Assembly (NCBI RefSeq): GCF_021261315.1
Contig: NZ_JAJSAX010000001.1
Coordinates: forward strand, 1,054,001 to 1,118,000
DNA: 64,000 nucleotides
DNA from: Epilithonimonas sp. JDS
GTDB taxonomy: Bacteria > Bacteroidota > Bacteroidia > Flavobacteriales > Weeksellaceae
Direction of reading: 5' to 3'
Made by a program: the position numbers and the translations under genes. The notes under the pieces are model-generated. The model searched no databases and had not been told where the DNA came from. It saw only the letters and a list, made by a program, of their open reading frames with translations. Position 1 is the first letter of the stretch. Each line of letters begins with the position of its first letter. Shown in pieces: positions 54,747-61,409 of the stretch.

Positions 54747-54829
54747 ATGTTTCTAATTATTTTAAAGAATAATTATTCGTTTTTCTTATTTAGGAGCATC
54801 ACGTTTCTACCTTCGTTCCACGTTTCCAA

Positions 54830-54920
54830 CCCGCTGTCCACTATATCTTTTTCCCGATGCCTGAGCGTAGCCGAAGCCACCAGGAAAAAGGATGCCGTTC
54901 CCATCGGGGCTATGGTGAGG
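54830..54920. repeat. Dispersed hairpin repeat, type A, copy 1
   Basis: Conserved outer parts CCCGCTGTCCACTATATC and GGATGCCGTTCCCATCGGGG enclose a variable loop. The inner stem CTTTTTCC (54847-54854) / GGAAAAAG (54883-54890) is followed outside by CCCG (54830-54833) / CGGG (54905-54908). The same outer strings occur at 60121-60225. It lies in the 418-base gap between the glucosidase and SDR genes. Confidence 0.75.
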
Positions 54921-54960
54921 TTTTGTCATTCTCCGACGATATAAATGATAGTTTATAATC

Positions 54961-55156
54961 GATAAATGATATAAATGAAATTGAAACTTTTAATGCCTCA
55001 AAATAAAGATTCACAAAAATTTCCATCCGCTTCAAAAATCGATTCATCGAAACTTTGCTCACTCAAAAAATTCTTCAGTCTCAAAAAAACCTTTGCGTTT
55101 AAAATTCCACAAAAATTATTTTCAGCAAAAAAATCATTTATCACCCATCATTTATC
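54961..55156. repeat. Inverted-repeat AT-rich element without gene
   Basis: GATAAATGAT (54961-54970) has exact complements ATCATTTATC at 55133-55142 and again at 55147-55156. The region between has no open frame that looks coding. The style matches the arms of the four-helix-bundle cassettes. It fills most of the 418-base gene-free stretch 54747-55164 together with repeat type A. Confidence 0.45.
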
Positions 55157-55164
55157 ATCCATAA

Positions 55165-55971
55165 TCACCCGTTATCCGCAAAACTCTCCAACGTCGTCAT
55201 TCCACCATCCACATAAATACTCGCTCCCGTAATGTAATCCGAATAATCACTCGCCAAAAATACGGCTAAATTTCCAATGTCTTCCGGTTGCCCGATTCTG
55301 TCGTACGGAATCAGCGTCATCAGCGCATCCAGAGACTCTTTGTTATCCCAGGCAGGCTTATTGATTGGCGTTTGAATCGCGCCCGGACAAATATTATTAA
55401 CTCTGATTTTATCCTTCCCATATTCCTGAGCCAAAGTCTGCATCAGCATTCTCAGCGCACCTTTGCTGGACGCATAATTCGCGTGTCCGGCCCACGGAAT
55501 CGTCTCGTGAACACTGCTGATATTGATGATTTTCCCCAAAGCTTTCGATTTGTCATTCATTCCACGCTTCAAAAATTCTCTGATAGCTTCTCTTGAACAC
55601 AGAAATTGTCCTGTCAGATTCACATCAATCACTTTTTGCCATTGCGCCAAAGTCATATCAATGAAAGATGCATCTTGTTGTAAACCAGCGTTGTTAATAA
55701 GAATATCAACAGTTCCAAATTTTTCAATTGTCGTTTTGAACATTGCCTGAACTTGGTCTTCCTTGCTCACATCACACTGAATGATAAAACCTTCGCCACC
55801 ATTTTCCTCAATGGTTTTCAATGTTTCCTCCGCTTCCGGACGAGAATGGTCAGATGAATGATTTATGATGGTGATGGCGCCGGATTTTGCCAAACTAATA
55901 GCAATTCCTTTCCCGATTCCACTGCTGGAACCCGTCACGATGGCGACTTGTTTATTTAGATTGATTTCCAT
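55165..55971 (-). CDS. Short-chain dehydrogenase, glucose 1-dehydrogenase-like
   Basis: A 268-residue SDR. The NAD(P) motif is TGSSSGIGKGIAISL (residues 14-28), followed by the NNAG motif in DILINNAGLQQDAS. The catalytic Ser-Tyr-Lys is ISSVHETIPWAGHANYASSKGALRM, and the NICPGAIQTPIN segment follows. HETIPW and the C-terminal YVDGGMT pattern are those of bacterial glucose 1-dehydrogenases. The substrate glucose is inferred; the downstream glucosidase on the same strand is consistent with it. ATG at 55971. Confidence 0.9.
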   Translation of the reverse strand: MEINLNKQVAIVTGSSSGIGKGIAISLAKSGAITIINHSSDHSRPEAEETLKTIEENGGEGFIIQCDVSKEDQVQAMFKTTIEKFGTVDILINNAGLQQDASFIDMTLAQWQKVIDVNLTGQFLCSREAIREFLKRGMNDKSKALGKIINISSVHETIPWAGHANYASSKGALRMLMQTLAQEYGKDKIRVNNICPGAIQTPINKPAWDNKESLDALMTLIPYDRIGQPEDIGNLAVFLASDYSDYITGASIYVDGGMTTLESFADNG

Positions 55972-56071
55972 AATTTATTTGTAAAAAGAAATTTTTAATA
56001 CAAATATTATACGCAAGTTCTGGGAAAATAGAATATTAACAAATAATTATTTTAGAAATTTCAAGCGAAAT

Positions 56072-56103
56072 TTGGAAAAAGTATACTTTGTGAAGTATAT
56101 TTG
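56072..56103 (+). promoter_or_regulatory. Promoter of the met operon
   Basis: TTG (56072-56074), 21 bases, then TATATTTG (56096-56103): a good -33/-7 match. The -7 element is overlapped by a 7-bp dyad TATACTT (56082-56088) / AAGTATA (56093-56099). The start point would be near 56110, about 25 bases before the riboswitch. Confidence 0.65.
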
Positions 56104-56135
56104 CAGTCAGAATTGTTCATTTACATATTGAAAAT

Positions 56136-56239
56136 GTTATCGAGAAAGGTGGAGAGATTAGACTCTGTGAAACCTTGGCAACCCTTCGGAAACGAAGAAG
56201 GTGCTAAATTCTATCCCAATTTATTCGGGAAAAGATAAC
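56136..56239 (+). promoter_or_regulatory. SAM-I (S-box) riboswitch
   Basis: The aptamer is closed by P1, GTTATC (56136-56141) with GATAAC (56234-56239). The core has the S-box strings CGAGAAAGGTGGAGAGA, ACTCTGTGAAACCTTGGCAACC, and AAGGTGCTAAATTCTATCC. P3 is CTTCG/CGAAG (in the string CCTTCGGAAACGAAG) and P4 is TCCC/GGGA (56214-56230). It lies before metX, so SAM should repress the operon. Start codons inside it (GTG at 56201) cannot be used. Confidence 0.94.
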
Positions 56240-56268
56240 CAAACATTTATTCTACATTTCCCCGTAGC

Positions 56269-56302
56269 ATTTTCAATTTTTTATCAGATAAAATTGGAAA
56301 AT
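56269..56302 (+). promoter_or_regulatory. Expression-platform hairpin over the metX start
   Basis: ATTTTCAATTTTTTATC (56269-56285) pairs with GATAAAATTGGAAAAT (56287-56302), with one bulge. The 3' arm contains the TTG start codon at 56294-56296. There is no T-run, so control of translation rather than termination is suggested. GATAA could also pair with the 5' P1 strand, giving a switch. Confidence 0.5.
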
Positions 56303-57241
56303 AAGTTACAGCACCTTCAGACATTACATTTCGCGACACAAGCCGGAAAGGTTTATGATATTCCATTAAGCTATCAGCTTTTTGGAAAAGAACTGTATTC
56401 TGCTCCCATCATTCTGATAAACCACGCGCTCACAGGAAACTCTGATGTTGCCGGCGAAAATGGCTGGTGGAAAACCTTGGTCGGAGAAGGAAAAGTAATC
56501 GACACAAACCGATTTACCGTAATCTGTTTCAACATTCCTGGAAATGGTTTCGATGGATTTTTCATTGATGATTACGAAAACTTTATCGTTCAGGACATTG
56601 CCAAAATTTTCATCGAAGGTTTAAAACTTTTGAAAATAGAAAAGCTTTTCGCTTTGGTGGGCGGTTCTGTCGGCGGTTCTATCGGTTGGGAAATGTTGGC
56701 TTTGGAAAATAATTTAGCAGAAAGATTTATTCCAATCGCAACAGATTTCAAAACCTCGGATTGGTTGCATTCGCAATGTTTGGTTCAGAAATATCTTTTG
56801 GAATCAGAAGAAAAACCGCTTGAAAAGGCCAGAGTGCACGCAATGTTATGCTACAGAACGCCGGAATCTCTCAACTCCAGATTCAAAAGAGAAACAGATT
56901 CTGAAAAGCAGATTTTAAAGTCCCACGATTGGCTCAACTTCCACGGAAATCGATTAAACGAAAGATTTAGTTTAAAGGCTTATAAACTCGTCAATCATCT
57001 TCTGATGAACATCAACGGAAAGGAAAATGAACTGGAAAACATCAATGCAGAAATCCATTTGGTTTCGGTTGACTCAGACCTTTTTTATCCGGCTTTTGAA
57101 ATTAAAAACACTTACGATTTTTTACAACATAAAAACAAAAATGTTCACTACCACGAAATCAAATCCATCCACGGACACGACGCATTCCTGATGGAATATG
57201 AACAACTGAACACAATTTTAACACCTCTATTTTTGAACTGA
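56294..57241 (+). CDS. metX: Homoserine O-acetyltransferase
   Basis: First committed step of methionine synthesis: acetylates (or succinylates) homoserine. Alpha/beta-hydrolase fold with INHALTGNSDV (oxyanion region), the nucleophile elbow VGGSVGGSIG, Asp in VSVDSDLFYP and His in IHGHDAFLMEYEQL. From TTG 56294 it has 315 residues, near the family range. No ATG is available before it; the only earlier start is a GTG inside the riboswitch, which is rejected. It overlaps the next gene by one base (TGATG). Confidence 0.9.
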   Translation: MENKLQHLQTLHFATQAGKVYDIPLSYQLFGKELYSAPIILINHALTGNSDVAGENGWWKTLVGEGKVIDTNRFTVICFNIPGNGFDGFFIDDYENFIVQDIAKIFIEGLKLLKIEKLFALVGGSVGGSIGWEMLALENNLAERFIPIATDFKTSDWLHSQCLVQKYLLESEEKPLEKARVHAMLCYRTPESLNSRFKRETDSEKQILKSHDWLNFHGNRLNERFSLKAYKLVNHLLMNINGKENELENINAEIHLVSVDSDLFYPAFEIKNTYDFLQHKNKNVHYHEIKSIHGHDAFLMEYEQLNTILTPLFLN

Positions 57242-58779
57242 TGACAGACAAGAACGCAATAAATATTTATAGAAACAAAGCTTTGGTCAACTTCGAAGGG
57301 AAAAATTTCCTCGGACAAATCGGCGTGGATTCACGGATTTTTCAAGCTTTGAATGGAGGCGGAATCAGCGTTGGCGTTATTTCCCAGCAAGCGATAGAAA
57401 ACGGAATTTCTGTTCTTGTCGACGAAGTTGATGCAGAAGATGCGGTTAAGTTTTTGAAAAAAGAATTCGAACAGGAAACGAAGGAAGGTCACGTTAATAA
57501 TATCTATAGCATTGACAGTCTTAGTGTTATAGGTTTTGTTTCGGATAATTACAATAAGATTTTATCAGAACTTCAGCGCAACAAGATTTTCCCTTTATTA
57601 TTAAGTCAAATCGCATCTGCCGGAAGAGTGAACATCGTGGTAACCGAAAATCAAACCGAAATCACCAAAAACATCATCGAAACCGAAATCTACGGAAAAC
57701 CAAAAACCGTTCACCTCGCTTTGATTGGTCACGGAAATGTCGGCGGAACTTTGGTAGAGCAAATCCTCGATTCTGCTTACGATATCTTAAAAAGAAAAAG
57801 AGTGGATTTGAAAATCGTTGCAATTGCGAATTCCAAAAAAATTGCTTTCAACCAAGCCGGATTCGGAAGCGATTGGAGACAGAAAATCAAATTTTCCCAA
57901 ACAGATTCCAGCGTAGAAAAGTTAGTTGAGTTCGCCAAAGAACATCACTTGGAAAACCTTGTAATGGTGGACAACACAGCGAGCAAAGATTTTGTAAAAC
58001 ATTATCCGACTTTTGTAGAAAATGGTTTTGATGTCGTAGGTTCCAACAAAATCTACAATACGTTACCAATTTCAGAATACCGCGATTTCAGAAAATTATT
58101 AGAAAAAAATAAAAAGAAATATCTTTATGAAACCAATGTCGGTGCAGGTTTACCGTTAATTGACACCATCAAACTTCTCCATCTTTCAGGCGAGAATATC
58201 ACCAGAATCAAAGGTGTCTTCTCCGGAACTTTGAGTTATGTGTTCAATAATTTCTCTCTCCGAAATGACAAATATTCCATCATCATCCGAGAAGCGATGG
58301 AAAAAGGTTTCACAGAACCTGACCCACGCGAAGATTTATCCGGAAACGATGTCGCAAGAAAATTGCTTATTCTAGCAAGAGAATTAGATTTGATTAATGA
58401 ATTCGAAGATATTCACATTCAAAATCTCGTTCAATCAAACCTTTTGGATATCGACAAAAACGAATTCATTTCAAGATTGGAAGAATTAGATTCAGAATAT
58501 CAAAATATCAAAGAAAACCAGAAACCTGACCACGTTCTGCGTTACGTCGGCGATTTGCACGGAAATCTTCAGGAAGAAAAAGGAGAACTGGACGTGAAAT
58601 TAATCTCCGTTCCAGCCAACTCCGCACTCGGACAGCTGAAAGGTTCAGATTCCATCTTCGAAATCTACACCGAAAGTTACGGCGAAAATCCAATCGTCAT
58701 TATGGGCGCCGGAGCCGGAGCAAAAGTGACTGCCCGAGGCGTTTTCGGAGATATTTTAAGATTAAGCGAAACAAAATAA
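57241..58779 (+). CDS. Homoserine dehydrogenase with ACT-like N-terminus
   Basis: A 512-residue protein matching the C-terminal part of ThrA-type bifunctional enzymes but lacking the aspartokinase domain. Residues 10-75 (VNFEGKNFLGQIGVDSRIFQALNGGGISVGVISQQ) and 85-145 resemble two ACT domains. The NAD(P)-binding motif is LALIGHGNVGGTLVEQIL (residues 160-177), with VVGSNKIYNT and ETNVGAGLPLIDTIKLL in the catalytic domain. It makes homoserine from aspartate semialdehyde, the substrate of MetX. It overlaps metX by one base, so the two are co-translated. Confidence 0.9.
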   Translation: MTDKNAINIYRNKALVNFEGKNFLGQIGVDSRIFQALNGGGISVGVISQQAIENGISVLVDEVDAEDAVKFLKKEFEQETKEGHVNNIYSIDSLSVIGFVSDNYNKILSELQRNKIFPLLLSQIASAGRVNIVVTENQTEITKNIIETEIYGKPKTVHLALIGHGNVGGTLVEQILDSAYDILKRKRVDLKIVAIANSKKIAFNQAGFGSDWRQKIKFSQTDSSVEKLVEFAKEHHLENLVMVDNTASKDFVKHYPTFVENGFDVVGSNKIYNTLPISEYRDFRKLLEKNKKKYLYETNVGAGLPLIDTIKLLHLSGENITRIKGVFSGTLSYVFNNFSLRNDKYSIIIREAMEKGFTEPDPREDLSGNDVARKLLILARELDLINEFEDIHIQNLVQSNLLDIDKNEFISRLEELDSEYQNIKENQKPDHVLRYVGDLHGNLQEEKGELDVKLISVPANSALGQLKGSDSIFEIYTESYGENPIVIMGAGAGAKVTARGVFGDILRLSETK

Positions 58780-58804
58780 AAAGCAGGAAGTTGGAAGTCT
58801 TCGA

Positions 58805-58851
58805 GTTCCACAGGAACGACCGATGTTACAGCGTTGGAATTCATTCCAACG
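58805..58851. repeat. Dispersed double-hairpin repeat, type B, copy 1
   Basis: Two small hairpins: GTTCC (58805-58809) / GGAAC (58813-58817), and CGTTGGAAT (58832-58840) / ATTCCAACG (58843-58851). A linker ACCGAT.TT..AG lies between them. The same arrangement is at 60256-60302, with a compensatory change. Confidence 0.7.
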
Positions 58852-58899
58852 ATAACAAAAAATGGAACAAACAATTCCAACCATTAGAAAAATTAAAAA

Positions 58900-60066
58900 A
58901 TGGAAAATCAAAATTTCGAAACATTAGCCATCAGAACCCAAACCGAAAGAACTCAGTTTGACGAGCATTCCACGCCTTTATACCTCACTTCGAGCTTCGT
59001 TTTTGAAGATGCGGAAGATATGCGCGCGAGCTTTGCGGAGGAAAAAGACAAGAATCTTTACAGCCGTTTCAGCAACCCGAACGTCACAGAATTCGTAGAT
59101 AAAATCGTAAAAATGGAAGGCGCAGAATCCGGTTATGCTTTCGCGACGGGAATGGCTTCGATTTATTCCACCTTTGCAACCTTGCTCAACGCTGGCGACC
59201 ACATCGTGAGCTGTCAGTCTGTGTTCGGTTCCACGCACACGTTGTTCACGAAATATTTCCCAAAATGGAATATCAAAACCACCTATTTCAAAGCCGAAGA
59301 CGCCGAGAATATTGAAAAATACATCCAACCAAATACAAAAATCTTGTACCTGGAAACGCCGACAAATCCGGCAATCGAAATTTTAGACTTAGAATTTTTT
59401 GGACAAATTGCTAAAAAACACAATTTGATTTTCATCGTAGACAACTGTTTCGCAACGCCATACCTGCAACAGCCAATTAAGTACGGCGCAGATGTTGTTG
59501 TCCATTCCGCAACGAAACTCATTGACGGTCAAGGTCGTGTGCTCGGTGGCGTTGCTGTTGGGAAGGCAGATTTGATTCGCGAGATTTACCTTTTTGCGAG
59601 AAACACAGGTCCCGCGATGTCGCCGTTCAACGCGTGGGTTTTGAGCAAGAGTTTAGAAACGTTGGCAATTCGTGTCGAGAAACATTGCGAAAATGCGCTC
59701 AAAGTAGCCGAGTTTCTGGAAAATCATCCGAATGTGGAATTGGTGAAATATCCTTTCCTGAAGTCTCATCCAAGCTACGAAATCGCCAAAAAACAAATGA
59801 AATTAGGTGGAAACATCGTCGCTTTCGAAGTCAAAAACGGCATCGAGGGCGGTCGCAATTTCCTCAACCGAATCAAGATGTGTTCCCTTTCCGCAAACCT
59901 TGGCGACACGCGGACGATTGTCACGCATCCCGCTTCCACAACGCATTCCAAGCTTTCCGATGACGAGCGAAACGAGGTTGGAATCACCGCCGGATTGGTG
60001 CGTTGCTCCGTCGGATTAGAAAATATTGATGACATTATCAATGATTTGAAACAAGCTTTAGACTAA
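58900..60066 (+). CDS. O-succinyl/acetylhomoserine sulfhydrylase (MetZ-like)
   Basis: PLP enzyme of the Cys/Met metabolism family, 388 residues, making homocysteine from acyl-homoserine and sulfide. The PLP lysine is Lys206 in VVHSATKLIDGQGR. Substrate-pocket and PLP segments are STPLYLTSSFVF, GYAFATGMASIYSTF and YLETPTNPAIEILDL. Cystathionine gamma-synthase and beta-lyase are close alternatives, but the order after metX favours direct sulfhydrylation. It follows hom by 120 bases that hold repeat type B. Confidence 0.9.
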   Translation: MENQNFETLAIRTQTERTQFDEHSTPLYLTSSFVFEDAEDMRASFAEEKDKNLYSRFSNPNVTEFVDKIVKMEGAESGYAFATGMASIYSTFATLLNAGDHIVSCQSVFGSTHTLFTKYFPKWNIKTTYFKAEDAENIEKYIQPNTKILYLETPTNPAIEILDLEFFGQIAKKHNLIFIVDNCFATPYLQQPIKYGADVVVHSATKLIDGQGRVLGGVAVGKADLIREIYLFARNTGPAMSPFNAWVLSKSLETLAIRVEKHCENALKVAEFLENHPNVELVKYPFLKSHPSYEIAKKQMKLGGNIVAFEVKNGIEGGRNFLNRIKMCSLSANLGDTRTIVTHPASTTHSKLSDDERNEVGITAGLVRCSVGLENIDDIINDLKQALD

Positions 60067-60120
60067 CGGAATCGAAAATATTTGGAGCAACAAGTTTTCG
60101 CCTTCGAATCACGATTCCAG

Positions 60121-60225
60121 CCCGCTGTCCACTATATCTTTTTTTGCTACGACGATTGGTCATCAAAAAGAAGGTTTAGTCAAAGCAAAAAAAGGATGCC
60201 GTTCCCATCGGGGCTATGTTGAGGT
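60121..60225. repeat. Dispersed hairpin repeat, type A, copy 2
   Basis: Same outer strings as copy 1, with inner stem CTTTTTTTGC (60138-60147) / GCAAAAAAAG (60185-60194) and outer CCCG (60121-60124) / CGGG (60209-60212). The inner stem differs from copy 1 on both sides yet still pairs. The loop is unrelated in sequence to copy 1. Confidence 0.75.
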
Positions 60226-60255
60226 TTCCTCTTTCAAACGACGATTAAAAAACAA

Positions 60256-60302
60256 GTTCCAAAGGAACGACCGATATTCTAGCGTTAGAATTTATTCTAA
60301 CG
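60256..60302. repeat. Dispersed double-hairpin repeat, type B, copy 2
   Basis: GTTCC (60256-60260) / GGAAC (60264-60268), then CGTTAGAAT (60283-60291) / ATTCTAACG (60294-60302). It ends just before the start of metH's first gene. Confidence 0.7.
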
Positions 60303-60330
60303 GTTTATGATAAACGAAAATAATAGAAAA

Positions 60331-61341
60331 ATGAAAAATTCAGAACAATTATATAAAGCCATTTCCGAACGCATCCTGATTTTGGACGGCGCAATGGGAA
60401 CAATGATTCAGCGCTACAATTTCTCGGAAGAAGATTATCGCGGTGAGCGTTTCAAAGACTGGGAATCTTCACTCAAAGGAAACAACGATTTGCTCTCTTT
60501 GACACAACCAGAAGCAATTGAGGAAATCCACAAAAAATATCTTTCAGCCGGCGCCGACATCATCGAAACCAATACATTTTCCGGAACCACGATTGCGATG
60601 GCCGATTATCATATGGAAGATTTGGTTTACGAACTTAATTACGAATCAGCCAAAATCGCCCGCAAAGTCTGCGACGAATTTACCGCTCAGAATCCCGACA
60701 AACCAAGATTTGTTGCAGGTTCCATCGGACCAACCAACAGAACGGCGAGTCTTAGCCCAGATGTGAATGACCCAGGTTATCGCGCAATCACTTTCGACGA
60801 ACTGAGAATTGCGTACAAACAACAGGCAGAAGCTTTGCTGGACGGCGGTTCAGACATTCTGTTAGTAGAAACCATCTTCGACACATTGAATGCAAAAGCC
60901 GGACTTTTCGCCATCGACCAAATTCAGGATGAAAGAAAAATTGAAATTCCGATTATGGTTTCCGGAACGATTACCGATGCTTCTGGAAGAACTTTGAGCG
61001 GACAAACCGCCGAAGCGTTCCTGATTTCTGTTTCTCATCTCGACTTGTTGAGTGTCGGATTCAACTGTGCTTTGGGTGCAAAACAACTCACGCCATATTT
61101 GGAGGCAATTTCTTCTCAATCAGAATTCGGAATCTCAGCTTATCCTAATGCCGGCTTACCGAACGCTTTCGGTCAATACGACGAAACGGCGAGCCAAATG
61201 GCTGAGCAGGTGCAGGAATATTTGGAAAAAGGACTAATCAATATTATCGGTGGTTGTTGCGGAACAACGCCTGAACATATCAAAGCGATTGCTGATTTGG
61301 CAAATAACTACGAACCTAGGACAATCAATGTAACAATATAA
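60331..61341 (+). CDS. metH: Methionine synthase, homocysteine-binding half
   Basis: N-terminal module of B12-dependent methionine synthase as its own gene, 336 residues. The homocysteine/zinc cysteines are in [13 protein letters not shown] and in the C-terminal [11 protein letters not shown]. The start has [24 protein letters not shown], as in MetH. ATG 60331 (MKNSEQLY) is preferred; one at 60307 lies 5 bases after repeat B and adds an unconserved tail. The last residues (INVTI) lie in an inverted-repeat arm. It works with the second half at 61410. Confidence 0.93.
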   Translation: MKNSEQLYKAISERILILDGAMGTMIQRYNFSEEDYRGERFKDWESSLKGNNDLLSLTQPEAIEEIHKKYLSAGADIIETNTFSGTTIAMADYHMEDLVYELNYESAKIARKVCDEFTAQNPDKPRFVAGSIGPTNRTASLSPDVNDPGYRAITFDELRIAYKQQAEALLDGGSDILLVETIFDTLNAKAGLFAIDQIQDERKIEIPIMVSGTITDASGRTLSGQTAEAFLISVSHLDLLSVGFNCALGAKQLTPYLEAISSQSEFGISAYPNAGLPNAFGQYDETASQMAEQVQEYLEKGLINIIGGCCGTTPEHIKAIADLANNYEPRTINVTI

Positions 61342-61394
61342 CAATGTATCACTTTACCAATAAGTTGCGAGCTCAAGATTGTTACATTGGTAAA
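61326..61394. repeat. Inverted-repeat element between the two metH genes
   Basis: CAATGTAACAAT (61326-61337) pairs with ATTGTTACATTG (61378-61389), and TTTACCAAT (61353-61361) with ATTGGTAAA (61386-61394). The left arm lies in the 3' codons of the first metH gene. Units of ATTGGTAAA are tandem (61386-61403). No gene lies inside. Confidence 0.6.
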
Positions 61395-61409
61395 TTGGTA
61401 AATTAACTT

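Noticed and set aside
54975-55232. An 85-codon plus-strand frame overlapping the end of the SDR gene
   Set aside because: It is low-complexity, made of AT-rich spacer and the antisense of the SDR gene, with no protein-like pattern.
56201-56293. A longer MetX starting at GTG 56201
   Set aside because: The GTG lies inside the SAM-I aptamer, in the highly conserved GGTGCTAAA, and the extra 31 residues match nothing in MetX.
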